From assembly GCA_963824195.1 (NCBI GenBank), contig CAWGOJ010000015.1:32004-96003 (forward strand): DNA of 64,000 bases, given 5' to 3'. The notes below the pieces were generated by a model that worked only from the letters and a program-made list of their open reading frames with translations, made no database searches and was not told the origin of the DNA. The translations under genes were made by a program, and so were the position numbers. The stretch's first letter is position 1. Every line of letters begins with the position of its first letter. Of this stretch, positions 33,550-42,410 are shown piece by piece. This DNA is from Bog-473 sp963824195 (GTDB lineage Bacteria > Actinomycetota > Acidimicrobiia > Acidimicrobiales > RAAP-2).

Positions 33550-34458
33550 ATGGCCGGAGGCCAAGAGCGCACGCTGCGGCGCCGTATCCGCAGCGTGCAG
33601 TCCACGAGGAAGATCACGAAGGCGATGGAGCTGATCGCCGCCTCGCGGATCGTGCGCGCCCAGAACCGCATCGTGGCGAACCGCCCCTTCCGGGAGGGGA
33701 TGGAGCGGGTCCTGCGCCTGACCGCGGCGGCCGACCCGACGGCGGCGACGAGGTTGTTGGGCACCCCCGAGTCGCCGCGGCACGTCGGGATCCTGGCCAT
33801 CGCGGGTGACCGGGGTCTCGCCGGGTCGTACAACTCCGGCGTGTTGCGGGCCACCGAGCGACTGGTGGCCGAGCACAGGGCCAACGGCGCCGAGGTGACG
33901 GTGTGGTCCGTGGGCAAGAAGGCTCCGCCCTACTTCCGCTACCGCGGCATCGCGACGGCACGGTCGTTCGCCGGCTTCGCCGACCGCCCCGAATTCGCCG
34001 ACGCCCGCTACATCGCCGCGGTGGTGGCCGCCCCGTTCGTGTCCGGAGAGATCGACCTGGTGCAGCTGGTGTCGACCCGGTTCATTTCCGCGGGCACTCA
34101 GCGCGTGGAGAAGATGCAGATGCTGCCGCTGCCGCTCCCCGAGGCCGACGGGGAGGCTCCCGAGCAGACCGACGACAAGCTCGAGGGGTACACCGAGTTC
34201 GAGCCGGAGCCGGCGAAGCTGTTGATCGAGTTGGCGCCCCGGGCCCTGGAGGCGGAGATCTTCGCCGCCCTGCTGGAAGGCGCGGCGTCCTTCTTCACCG
34301 CGCAGCAGCGGGCCATGGCCGCGGCGACCGACAACGCGGACGAGCTCGTCCGCACCCTGACTCGCGTCATGAACCGCGCCCGTCAGGACGCCATCACCAC
34401 CGAGATCATGGAAATCGTCGGCGGGGCCGAGGCGCTCCGCCAATCGAAGGGAGCTTGA
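33550..34458 (+). CDS. atpG: ATP synthase subunit gamma
   Basis: A 302-residue rotor shaft. Its N-terminal helix TLRRRIRSVQSTRKITKAME and the C-terminal helix ADELVRTLTRVMNRARQDAITTE-like region form the coiled coil, and the middle shows ILAIAGDRGLAGSYNSGVLR. An insert around residues 195-220 (LPEADGEAPEQTDDKLEG) resembles the extra loop seen in mycobacterial gamma. ATG 33550 is three bases after atpA. Confidence 0.97.
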   Translation: MAGGQERTLRRRIRSVQSTRKITKAMELIAASRIVRAQNRIVANRPFREGMERVLRLTAAADPTAATRLLGTPESPRHVGILAIAGDRGLAGSYNSGVLRATERLVAEHRANGAEVTVWSVGKKAPPYFRYRGIATARSFAGFADRPEFADARYIAAVVAAPFVSGEIDLVQLVSTRFISAGTQRVEKMQMLPLPLPEADGEAPEQTDDKLEGYTEFEPEPAKLLIELAPRALEAEIFAALLEGAASFFTAQQRAMAAATDNADELVRTLTRVMNRARQDAITTEIMEIVGGAEALRQSKGA

Positions 34459-34463
34459 CCCCA

Positions 34464-35918
34464 ATGACCACCACGACCATGCAAGACACCGTGCCCGCCG
34501 GCTCGCTCGAAGATGGCCGCGTGGTCGCCATCGCCGGGCCCGTCATCGACGTCGAATTCCCGCCGCACGCGCTCCCGGAGATCAACCACGCGGTCGAGTT
34601 CACCATTGAGCTCGACGGGACGTCGAACACGATCACGGCTGAAGTGGCCCAGCAGATCGGCGACGGCAGGGTCCGCTGCATCTGCATGCAGCAGACCGAT
34701 GGCCTGGTGCGCGGTGCGCCGGTGCGCAACCTCGGTCGCGGGATCTCGGTGCCGGTGGGCAACGCCGTGCTCGGTCACGTCTTCAACGTGCTCGGCCAGC
34801 CCCTCGACACCGACTCCATCGACGGCATCGAGGACTACTGGGAGATCCACCGCAACGCGCCCGCGTTCGACCAGCTGGAGCCGCGCGCTCTCATGTTCGA
34901 GACCGGGATCAAGGTCATCGACCTCCTGGAGCCCTACGTGCAGGGCGGCAAGATCGGCCTCTTCGGCGGGGCCGGCGTGGGCAAGACGGTCATCATCCAA
35001 GAGATGATCCACCGCGTCGCCCAGCAGCACGGAGGTGTCTCCGTGTTCGCCGGCGTGGGGGAGCGCACCCGAGAGGGAACCGACATGTGGCTCGAGATGC
35101 AGGAGTCCGGTGTCATCGACAAGGCTGCCCTGGTCTACGGCCAGATGGACGAGCCCCCGGGTGTCCGCCTGCGCGTCGCCCTGGCCGCCCTGACCATGGC
35201 CGAGTACTTCCGCGACGTGCAAAACCAGGACGTTCTGCTCTTCGTCGACAACATCTTCCGCTTCGTCCAGGCGGGATCCGAGGTCTCCACGCTGCTCGGC
35301 CGCATGCCCTCGGCGGTGGGCTACCAGCCCACGCTGGCGGACGAGATGGGCGAACTGCAGGAGCGGATCACCTCGACCAAGGGGAAGTCGATCACATCGC
35401 TGCAGGCGGTGTACGTGCCGGCGGACGACTACACCGACCCGGCGCCGTTCACGACGTTCACCCACCTCGACGCCACCACCGAGCTCTCCCGCCAGATCGC
35501 GGCGCTCGGCATCTACCCGGCCGTGGACCCGCTGGCGTCGACCTCGAACATCCTCGCCCCCGAGATCGTCGGAGAACGCCACTACGCGGTGGCCCGCCGG
35601 GTGCAGGAGGTTCTGCAGCGCTACAAGGAGCTGCAGGACATCATCGCCATCCTCGGCATGGACGAGCTCTCCGAGGAGGACCGCGTCACGGTCACCCGGG
35701 CACGCAAGATCCAGCGCTTCCTCTCCCAGCCCTTCTTCGTGGCCGAGGTCTTCACCGGCGTGCCGGGCATCTTCGTGCCGATCGACGAGACGGTGGAGTC
35801 CTTCGAGGCCCTGGTCAACGGCGACCTCGACAACGTCCCCGAGCAGGCGTTCCTCAACGTGGGTGGTGTCGAGTCGGTCCTGGAGAAGGCCCGGACCCTC
35901 GAGGCCGAGGCGGGCTAG
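34464..35918 (+). CDS. atpD: ATP synthase subunit beta
   Basis: A 484-residue catalytic subunit. It has the barrel GRVVAIAGPVIDVEFPPHAL, Walker A GGAGVGKTVIIQEM, VFAGVGERTREGTDMWLEM with the catalytic Glu, Walker B VLLFVDNIFRFVQAG, GRMPSAVGYQPTLADEMGEL and the DELSEED loop. ATG 34464 is chosen; ATG 34479 is an alternative. The stop TAG shares its last base with the atpC GTG. Confidence 0.98.
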   Translation: MTTTTMQDTVPAGSLEDGRVVAIAGPVIDVEFPPHALPEINHAVEFTIELDGTSNTITAEVAQQIGDGRVRCICMQQTDGLVRGAPVRNLGRGISVPVGNAVLGHVFNVLGQPLDTDSIDGIEDYWEIHRNAPAFDQLEPRALMFETGIKVIDLLEPYVQGGKIGLFGGAGVGKTVIIQEMIHRVAQQHGGVSVFAGVGERTREGTDMWLEMQESGVIDKAALVYGQMDEPPGVRLRVALAALTMAEYFRDVQNQDVLLFVDNIFRFVQAGSEVSTLLGRMPSAVGYQPTLADEMGELQERITSTKGKSITSLQAVYVPADDYTDPAPFTTFTHLDATTELSRQIAALGIYPAVDPLASTSNILAPEIVGERHYAVARRVQEVLQRYKELQDIIAILGMDELSEEDRVTVTRARKIQRFLSQPFFVAEVFTGVPGIFVPIDETVESFEALVNGDLDNVPEQAFLNVGGVESVLEKARTLEAEAG

Positions 35919-36427
35919 TGGCCGACGACGGTGTCTTTGGCGTGGAGATCGTCACGCCCGAGCAGTCCCTCTTCGCTGGTGGTGCAACATCGGTCGTCCT
36001 GGCGACGTCCGACGGTGCCCTCACCGTGCTCGACGGCCACACTCCGCTGGTGGGCGACGTCGTGCCCGCTGAGGTGAAGGTCGAGCAGCCCGACGGCGCC
36101 CTGCTGCGCCTCGCCGTGCACGGCGGGTTCCTCCAGGTCGACACGAGCCCAGGGGCCGCCGAGGGCCTGGCCGCGGGGGACGGGCCGCTGCCGGGCCTCT
36201 CCACCCGCGTGACCGTCCTGGCCGGCGTGGCCGAGGTGGCGGAAGAGATCGACGTGCCCCGTGCCGAGCAGGCCAGGGAGACGGCAACCCAGCGGCTCAG
36301 CGACCTCGGGGCGGGCCGGGGCCCGGTCGGCGAGGAGGTCGAGGAGGACGTGGAGCTCGCCGAGGCCGAGAGCGCCCTCGCACGTGCCGAGCTGCGGCTC
36401 GAGGTGGCATCGAGCGGGGCGGCGTAG
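35918..36427 (+). CDS. atpC: ATP synthase subunit epsilon
   Basis: A 169-residue central-stalk subunit. Its beta-sandwich begins FGVEIVTPEQSLFAGGATSV and holds VLDGHTPLVGDVVPAEVKV and LAVHGGFLQVDTS. The C-terminal part (from about 105) is an unusually long acidic helical region with ARETATQRLSDLGAGRGPVG and a second helix, longer than the usual 35-45 residue hairpin. GTG 35918 overlaps atpD by one base. It ends the operon. Confidence 0.95.
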   Translation: MADDGVFGVEIVTPEQSLFAGGATSVVLATSDGALTVLDGHTPLVGDVVPAEVKVEQPDGALLRLAVHGGFLQVDTSPGAAEGLAAGDGPLPGLSTRVTVLAGVAEVAEEIDVPRAEQARETATQRLSDLGAGRGPVGEEVEEDVELAEAESALARAELRLEVASSGAA

Positions 36428-36457
36428 CCGGTCGTCCCGCGGCCGTCACCGACCGCC

Positions 36458-37465
36458 CTAGCCGAACGAGATGGAGCTGAACTCGGCCAGCTTCGCCAGG
36501 GCGTGGCTGGCGTCGATCTTGCGCAGCGTCCCCGACTTGGAGCGCATGACCAGCGACTGCGTCGTCGCCCCGAACTCGTGGTACTGGACGCCCCTCAGGA
36601 GCTCGCCGTCGGTGATCCCGGTGGCCGCGAAGAAGCAGTTGTTCCCCTGGACGAGGTCGTCGGTGGTCAGCACGGCGTCGAGCGCGTAGCCGGCCTCGAT
36701 GGCGGCCGCACGCTCCTCCTCGCTGCGGGGGTAGAGCCGGCCCTGGATCTCGGCGCCCATGCACTTGAGCGCTGCGGCGGCCAGCACGCCCTCTGGCGTG
36801 CCCCCGATGCCGAAGAGGATGTCGGTCCCCGCCCCAGGCCATCCCGTGGCGATCGCCCCGGCCACGTCCCCGTCGGTGATGAGGCGGATCCGGGCCCCCG
36901 TGGACCTGACCTCGGCGATCAGGGCGTCATGACGGGGTCGGTCCAGGATCACCGCCGTCAGGTCGCGCACCGGGCGCCCCAGGGCCTCGGACAGCGCACG
37001 GAGGTTCTCAGTCGGGGTACGCCGGATGTCGCAGGCGCCCTTGGCCCGCGGCCCGACGGCCAGCTTCTCCATGTAGACGCACGGGCCGGGGTCGAACATG
37101 GCGCCCCGCTCGGCCACCGCGATCACGGCCAGGGCGCCGCCACGGCCCTGGGCAGTCAGCGTGGTGCCGTCGATGGGGTCAACTGCGATGTCGGTGAGGG
37201 GGGGCGTGCCGTCGCCGATCTTCTCTCCGTTGAACAGCATGGGTGCGTTGTCCTTCTCACCCTCGCCGATGACGACGATCCCGTCCATCGGGACGCTCGC
37301 CAGCACGGTCCGCATGGCCTCGACGGCGGCCGCGTCGGCCCCCACCTTGTCCCCCCGGCCCATCCAGCGGCTGGCCGCCATGGCGGCCGCCTCGGTCGTC
37401 CGTACGAGGTCCATGGCGAGGTTCCGGTCGGGGGCTTGGCGCGACGTCACCACGGGTCTGACCAT
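36458..37465 (-). CDS. glpX: Class II fructose-1,6-bisphosphatase
   Basis: A 335-residue metal-dependent phosphatase of gluconeogenesis. It has MDLVRTTEAAAMAASRWMGR, GIVVIGEGEKDNAPMLFNGE, VDPIDGTTLTAQGRGGALAV (metal site), ATGWPGAGTDILFGIGGTPE for sugar binding, and NCFFAATGITDGELLRGVQY. The start is uncertain. ATG 37465 gives a short extension, but TATGGT lies seven bases before GTG 37453, which fits a leaderless GTG start; the strict family homology begins at ATG 37414. It converges with the atp operon and is divergent from murA. Confidence 0.94.
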   Translation of the reverse strand: MVRPVVTSRQAPDRNLAMDLVRTTEAAAMAASRWMGRGDKVGADAAAVEAMRTVLASVPMDGIVVIGEGEKDNAPMLFNGEKIGDGTPPLTDIAVDPIDGTTLTAQGRGGALAVIAVAERGAMFDPGPCVYMEKLAVGPRAKGACDIRRTPTENLRALSEALGRPVRDLTAVILDRPRHDALIAEVRSTGARIRLITDGDVAGAIATGWPGAGTDILFGIGGTPEGVLAAAALKCMGAEIQGRLYPRSEEERAAAIEAGYALDAVLTTDDLVQGNNCFFAATGITDGELLRGVQYHEFGATTQSLVMRSKSGTLRKIDASHALAKLAEFSSISFG

Positions 37466-37526
37466 AGTTGGTAGCTGATGAGCCACCTGCCGATCGGGGC
37501 GCTCCCCAGCGGCGATACTTGAAGGC

Positions 37527-38789
37527 GTGGATCAGATCGTGGTGAAGCCCAACGGGCCGCTCGAGGGCATCGTCAGGGCAGGCGGGGCGAAGAATTCGGC
37601 GCTCAAGCTGATGGTGGCCTGCCTGCTCGCCGAGGGTCGCACGGTGCTCTCCAACGTCCCTCGCATCGACGACGTGGACACCATGGCCGAGGTGCTCCGC
37701 GCCATGGGCGCACAGGTCGAGCGCCTCGACAACGGGGATGTGACGGTGACCACGCCGCCGTCCGGCGACCTGGTCCCCGCCGGCCCCTATGAGCTCTTCG
37801 AGCGCATGCGGGCGTCGGTGGTCGTGATCGGGCTGCTGCTGGCCCGCTGCGGCTCCGTGCGCATGCCCCTGCCCGGCGGGGACGACTTCGGTGACCGGCC
37901 CATCGACTTCCACATCAACGGGCTCAGCGCCATGGGCGCCCGGTTCGAGTCCTCCCACGGCGAGGTGCGCGGCACCGTGCCCGGCGGTCGGCTGGTGGGG
38001 ACGAGGGTCGTGCTCGAGTACCCCAGCCACACGGCGACCGACAACCTGCTCATGGCGGCCGTGCTGGCCAAGGGCACGACGGTGATTGAGAACGCGGCGA
38101 AGGAGCCCGAGGTGACCGACCTGGCCGCCATGCTGTGCGACATGGGGGCGGTGGTGCGTGGCGCCGGGACCTCGCGGATCGAGGTCGAAGGGGTCGACGA
38201 GCTCCGGCCGACACGCCACACGGTCGTACCGGACCGGGTGGTTGCCGCCACCTTCCTGGCGGCCGTCGGCATCGCCGGCGGCGAGGTGACGATCGCCGAC
38301 GCACGTCCCGACCACATGGAGATGCTCCTGCGCAAGGTCGCCCAGATGGGTGTTGTGACGGACATGGGCCCCTACGGGCTGCGGGCCGGCGCGCGCGAGC
38401 GGCTCGTGGCGGCCGACGTGGCCACGCTCCCGTATCCAGGGGTGGCGACCGACTTCAGCCCGCTGCTGGTGGCCATGCTCACGGTGGCCGACGGGGTGGG
38501 GATCCTGACCGAGAACCTCTTCTCCGGCCGGTTCCGCTACGTCGAGGAGCTGCGGCGGATGGGCGCGGACATACGGACGGAGGGGCACCACGCCGTCGTC
38601 CGGGGTGTGCCCCACCTCTCGGGAGCACCGGTGCGCGCGCCCGACATCCGCGCCGGCGTGGCACTGGTCCTGGCCGGTCTGGTCGCCGAGGGCGAGACGG
38701 TGGTGAGCGGGGCGCACCATATCGGCCGCGGCTACGAGGACCTGGCGGGCGCGCTGCGCTCGCTGGGGGCCAACGTGACATGCCGGTGA
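37527..38789 (+). CDS. murA: UDP-N-acetylglucosamine 1-carboxyvinyltransferase with Asp in place of the catalytic Cys
   Basis: A 420-residue EPSP-synthase-fold enzyme that adds enolpyruvate from PEP to UDP-GlcNAc, the first committed peptidoglycan step. It has GGAKNSALKLMVACLLAEG at the N-terminus. In the active-site loop, which reads LPGGCxIG in E. coli, the sequence is LPGGDDFGDRPIDFHINGL, so the Cys is Asp. In Mycobacterium tuberculosis MurA the same change makes the enzyme insensitive to fosfomycin. GTG 37527 follows GATACT (37514-37519) by seven bases, suggesting a leaderless transcript. It overlaps the next gene by ten bases. Confidence 0.96.
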   Translation: MDQIVVKPNGPLEGIVRAGGAKNSALKLMVACLLAEGRTVLSNVPRIDDVDTMAEVLRAMGAQVERLDNGDVTVTTPPSGDLVPAGPYELFERMRASVVVIGLLLARCGSVRMPLPGGDDFGDRPIDFHINGLSAMGARFESSHGEVRGTVPGGRLVGTRVVLEYPSHTATDNLLMAAVLAKGTTVIENAAKEPEVTDLAAMLCDMGAVVRGAGTSRIEVEGVDELRPTRHTVVPDRVVAATFLAAVGIAGGEVTIADARPDHMEMLLRKVAQMGVVTDMGPYGLRAGARERLVAADVATLPYPGVATDFSPLLVAMLTVADGVGILTENLFSGRFRYVEELRRMGADIRTEGHHAVVRGVPHLSGAPVRAPDIRAGVALVLAGLVAEGETVVSGAHHIGRGYEDLAGALRSLGANVTCR

Positions 38790-39757
38790 GCCCGGGGCCG
38801 GCCACCGACCCGGCCGTGCTCCTGGAGCAGGCCCGGGACGGGAACCGTGTCGCACTGGCCCGGCTGCTGTCCTACATCGAGCGCGGTGGCACGACCGCCA
38901 CGGCGGTCGCACGGCTGGCCTACCGCGCGGAGGTGCCGTTCACCCTCGGCCTGACCGGCGCGCCAGGGGCCGGCAAGTCCACGCTGACCGACGGCCTCAT
39001 CTCCCTGGCGCGCTCGGGGTGGCCCGAGCCCGACGCCGAGGACGTGCCCCAGGTGGGTGTCCTGGCCATCGACCCCACGTCCCCGTTCAGCGGGGGCGCC
39101 ATCCTGGGAGACCGGGTGCGGATGGGCCAGCATGCGCTGGACCCGACTGTGTTCATCCGGTCGATGGCGACGCGGGGTCACCTCGGTGGCCTGTCCCTGG
39201 CCGTGCCCGACGCCGTCCGCCTTCTCGGCGCAGCCGGCATCGGCGTGGTCATCGTCGAGACGGTCGGCGTCGGCCAGATGGAGGTCGAGATCGCCTCGGC
39301 CGCCGACACCACGGTCGTGGTCGTGACGCCCGGCTGGGGCGACTCCATGCAGGCCAGCAAGGCAGGCCTTCTCGAGGTGGCCGACGTGTTCGTGATCAAC
39401 AAGGCGGACCGTCCCGGGGCACGGGAGGCCCGCCGCGATCTCGAGCAGATGCTCGACCTGGCCCGGCCGGGTGCATGGCGGCCCGAGATCGTCGACACCA
39501 CGGCGACGTCCGGGGAAGGCGTGGCGGACCTCTGGGACGCCGTCGGCCGGCATCGCCGCCACCTCTTGACCACCAGCCAGCTCGTGGCGCGGCGGTCACA
39601 CCGCCTGGCCCAGGAGCTCCGGGGGGTGCTGCTGGCCCGCACGCAGGCGCGGATCGACGAGCTGGCGGCCGGGGAGGAGTTCACCACCGCCGTCAAGGCG
39701 CTGGTGGCCGGAGAGCTCGACCCTTACCAGGCGGCCGACCGCCTCCTGGGCTCATGA
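38780..39757 (+). CDS. meaB: MeaB/ArgK-type G-protein chaperone
   Basis: A 325-residue GTPase that protects and reloads adenosylcobalamin-dependent acyl-CoA mutases. It has P-loop TGAPGAGKSTLTDGL, VGVLAIDPTSPFSGGAILGD, FIRSMATRGHLGGLSLAV, IVETVGVGQMEVEIASAADT and the guanine motif VINKADRPGA. ATG 38780 lies inside the murA 3' end. No mutase gene is in the window, so its partner is elsewhere. The enoyl-CoA hydratase next door fits acyl-CoA metabolism. Confidence 0.92.
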   Translation: MPVSPGPATDPAVLLEQARDGNRVALARLLSYIERGGTTATAVARLAYRAEVPFTLGLTGAPGAGKSTLTDGLISLARSGWPEPDAEDVPQVGVLAIDPTSPFSGGAILGDRVRMGQHALDPTVFIRSMATRGHLGGLSLAVPDAVRLLGAAGIGVVIVETVGVGQMEVEIASAADTTVVVVTPGWGDSMQASKAGLLEVADVFVINKADRPGAREARRDLEQMLDLARPGAWRPEIVDTTATSGEGVADLWDAVGRHRRHLLTTSQLVARRSHRLAQELRGVLLARTQARIDELAAGEEFTTAVKALVAGELDPYQAADRLLGS

Positions 39758-39790
39758 GCCGCCCGGCGCGGGTTCCGGTACGGTTCGGCG

Positions 39791-40564
39791 ATGACTGAAG
39801 TCTTCGTCACCCTGGAGCGCCGGCCCGACAACGTCGCGCTGATCCGGCTGGACCGGCCCAAGGCGAACGCGCTCTCCGGCGCGGTGCTCGGGCAGCTGCA
39901 GGCGGTGGTCACGGAGCTCCACGACGATCCGCCCGGAGCGGTGGTGCTGTGGGGCGGGCGGAAGATCTTCGCTGCCGGGGCCGACATCGTCGAGCTGAAC
40001 GACAGCGGCGCGGATGCGGTCGGCGCCAACTTCGCCGGCGCCCTCGGCGCGCTGGCCGCGCTGCCGAGGGTCACCATCGCCGCCGTCAACGGGTACGCCC
40101 TCGGCGGTGGGTTGGAGCTGGCGCTGGCCTGCGACCTCCGCGTCTGCGGCGAGAGCGCCCGCTTCGGCCTGCCCGAGGTCCTGCTCGGGGTGACCCCTGG
40201 GGGAGGCGGTACTCAGCGTCTGCCGCGGCTCATCGGCGCCTCGCGCGCCAAGGAGCTGATCTTCACCGGCCGCCACATGCGAGCCGAGGAGGCACTGACG
40301 ACCGGCCTGGTGAACCGCGTCGTCGCGCCCGACTTCGTGCTCGAGGCTGCCTTGGCCTGGGCGGCGGAGCTGGCCGGTGGCCCGCTCGTAGCCCACGGCC
40401 TCGCCAAGGCCGCGGTCGACCGGGGCCTCGATGGCACGCTGGCCGACGGGCTGGCGATTGAGCGGGAGGCGTTCGCCGCTGCGGCACAGACGGAGGACGC
40501 GGCCCGCGGGATCGCGTCGTTCGCCGAGCACGGCCCCGGCAAAGCGACCTTCGTCGGGCGGTGA
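39791..40564 (+). CDS. Enoyl-CoA hydratase/isomerase family protein
   Basis: A 257-residue crotonase-fold enzyme. The oxyanion hole strand is VLWGGRKIFAAGADIVELND. Both hydratase glutamates appear to be present, in ALGGGLELALACDLRV and FGLPEVLLGVTPGGGGTQRL, supporting true hydration of a 2-enoyl-CoA. The C-terminus is GIASFAEHGPGKATFVGR. ATG 39791 is exactly six bases after TACGGT (39779-39784), again a leaderless pattern, so it is transcribed independently of meaB. Confidence 0.92.
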   Translation: MTEVFVTLERRPDNVALIRLDRPKANALSGAVLGQLQAVVTELHDDPPGAVVLWGGRKIFAAGADIVELNDSGADAVGANFAGALGALAALPRVTIAAVNGYALGGGLELALACDLRVCGESARFGLPEVLLGVTPGGGGTQRLPRLIGASRAKELIFTGRHMRAEEALTTGLVNRVVAPDFVLEAALAWAAELAGGPLVAHGLAKAAVDRGLDGTLADGLAIEREAFAAAAQTEDAARGIASFAEHGPGKATFVGR

Positions 40565-40568
40565 CACG

Positions 40569-42410
40569 GTGAGCTCACCTCCCATCCCGGTCAGCACGGG
40601 CGAGGGCGCCTTTGACCCCTCGGTGCGGTGGTTCCGGCACGCCGTGTTCTACGAGGTGCTGATCAGGGGCTACTTCGATGCCAACAACGACGGCACCGGG
40701 GATCTGAGGGGCCTGCGCGAGAAGCTCGACTACATCGAATGGCTGGGCATCGACTGCATCTGGATGCTGCCCTTCTATCCCTCACCGTTCCGCGACGGCG
40801 GCTACGACATCAGCGACTTCTTCAACGTCCACCCGGACTACGGCAGCATCGGCGACCTCGTCGCGTTCCTGGAGGACGCCCACCGCCGCGGCATCCGGGT
40901 CATCGCGGACCTCGTGATGAACCACACCAGCGACGAGCACCCCTGGTTCGTCGAGTCGCGCTCATCGAGGAACAACGCCAAGGCGGACTGGTACGTCTGG
41001 AACGACGACGACCAGAAATGGCCCGACGCCCGCGTCGTCTTCACCGATGTCGAGCGGTCCAACTGGACCTGGGACGACACCCGCCAGCAGTACTACTGGC
41101 ACCGCTTCTACCATCACCAGCCCGACCTCAACTACGAGAACCCCGAAGTGGCCGACACCATGATCGACCTCGTCCGCTTCTGGCTCGATCTCGGTTTCGA
41201 CGGCTTCCGGCTCGATGCCGTGCCGTACCTGTACCAGCGCGACGGGACGTCCGGCGAGCACCTTCCCGAGACGCATGCATTCATCAAGACCGTCCGCAAG
41301 CAACTGGAGGCGGACTACCCCGGGCGCATCCTCCTGGCCGAGGCGAACGGCTGGCCGAGCGACGTGGCGGACTACTTCGGCGAGGGCGACGAGTGCCACC
41401 TGTGCTTCCACTTCCCGCTGATGCCGCGCTTGTTCATGGCGGTCCGCCGGGAGCAGCGCTACCCGATCACCGAGATCCTCGCCCAGACACCCGAGATCGA
41501 CAGCTCCTGCCAGTGGGCCATCTTTCTGCGCAACCACGACGAGCTCACCTTGGAGCAGGTGAGCGACGAAGAGCGGGACTACCTCATTGCGGAGTACGCC
41601 AAGGACCCGAGGATGAAGCGGCACATGGGCATCGGGCGCCGGTTGGCCCCGCTGCTTGACAACGACCGGCGGACCGCCGAGCTCCTGTACGCCCTGCTCC
41701 TCTCCCTGCCCGGCAGCCCCGTCATCTACTACGGCGACGAGCTGCTGATGGGTGACAATATCTACCTCGGTGACCGGGACTCCGTGCGCACGCCGATGCA
41801 GTGGTCGCCCGACCGCAACGGCGGCTTCTCGAAGGCCGACTTCGCCCAGCTCTACCTGCCACCGCTCATGGACCCCGTCTACGGTTTCAGCGCGCTCAAC
41901 GTCGAGGCCCAGCTGCGGAACCAGGGATCGTTCCTGCACTGGCTGCGGCGCATGCTGACCGAGCGGCGTGCGCTTCCTGTCATGGGCGTGGGTGCCATGG
42001 AGGTGCTGCCCTGTGCCAACCCCTCCGTGCTGGCCTACATGCGCTCGGGGGAGGTGGCCGACATCCTCACCGGGTCCACCTCGACCGGGCCCTCGGTGAG
42101 CCCGGCGGTGGACGGCGCGCTCGACTGGGGCCGCTCCACCGTGCTCGCCCGGACGGTCCCGGCCGGGAACGAGAGCGAGGGCGACGAGGTGGTGCGCCGG
42201 CACCAGGCCGTGCTGTGCGTGCACAACCTGAGCCGCTTCGCCCAGCCGGCCGAGCTCTCGCTGGCCAAGTGGGCCGGTTCGACGCCCTACGAGGTGCTGG
42301 GGCGGGTCCCGTTCCCGGTCATCACCGACGAGCCGTACACGATCACCCTGCCGCCCTACGGGTTCCTGTGGTTCGATCTCGCACCCGAGGAGAGGCCGGT
42401 CCAGGAATGA
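40569..42410 (+). CDS. treS: Trehalose synthase (maltose alpha-D-glucosyltransferase)
   Basis: A 613-residue glycoside hydrolase family 13 enzyme interconverting maltose and trehalose. Conserved regions are VIADLVMNHTSDEHPWFVES, FDGFRLDAVPYLYQRDGT with the nucleophile Asp, ILLAEANGWPSDVADYFG with the acid/base Glu, and IFLRNHDELTLEQVSDEERD. YLGDRDSVRTPMQWSPDRNG is typical of TreS. The C-terminal beta-domain follows. GTG 40569 starts four bases after the hydratase stop. It overlaps the maltokinase gene by four bases (ATGA); the pair feeds the TreS-Mak-GlgE route to alpha-glucan, though glgE is not in the window. Confidence 0.95.
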   Translation: MSSPPIPVSTGEGAFDPSVRWFRHAVFYEVLIRGYFDANNDGTGDLRGLREKLDYIEWLGIDCIWMLPFYPSPFRDGGYDISDFFNVHPDYGSIGDLVAFLEDAHRRGIRVIADLVMNHTSDEHPWFVESRSSRNNAKADWYVWNDDDQKWPDARVVFTDVERSNWTWDDTRQQYYWHRFYHHQPDLNYENPEVADTMIDLVRFWLDLGFDGFRLDAVPYLYQRDGTSGEHLPETHAFIKTVRKQLEADYPGRILLAEANGWPSDVADYFGEGDECHLCFHFPLMPRLFMAVRREQRYPITEILAQTPEIDSSCQWAIFLRNHDELTLEQVSDEERDYLIAEYAKDPRMKRHMGIGRRLAPLLDNDRRTAELLYALLLSLPGSPVIYYGDELLMGDNIYLGDRDSVRTPMQWSPDRNGGFSKADFAQLYLPPLMDPVYGFSALNVEAQLRNQGSFLHWLRRMLTERRALPVMGVGAMEVLPCANPSVLAYMRSGEVADILTGSTSTGPSVSPAVDGALDWGRSTVLARTVPAGNESEGDEVVRRHQAVLCVHNLSRFAQPAELSLAKWAGSTPYEVLGRVPFPVITDEPYTITLPPYGFLWFDLAPEERPVQE

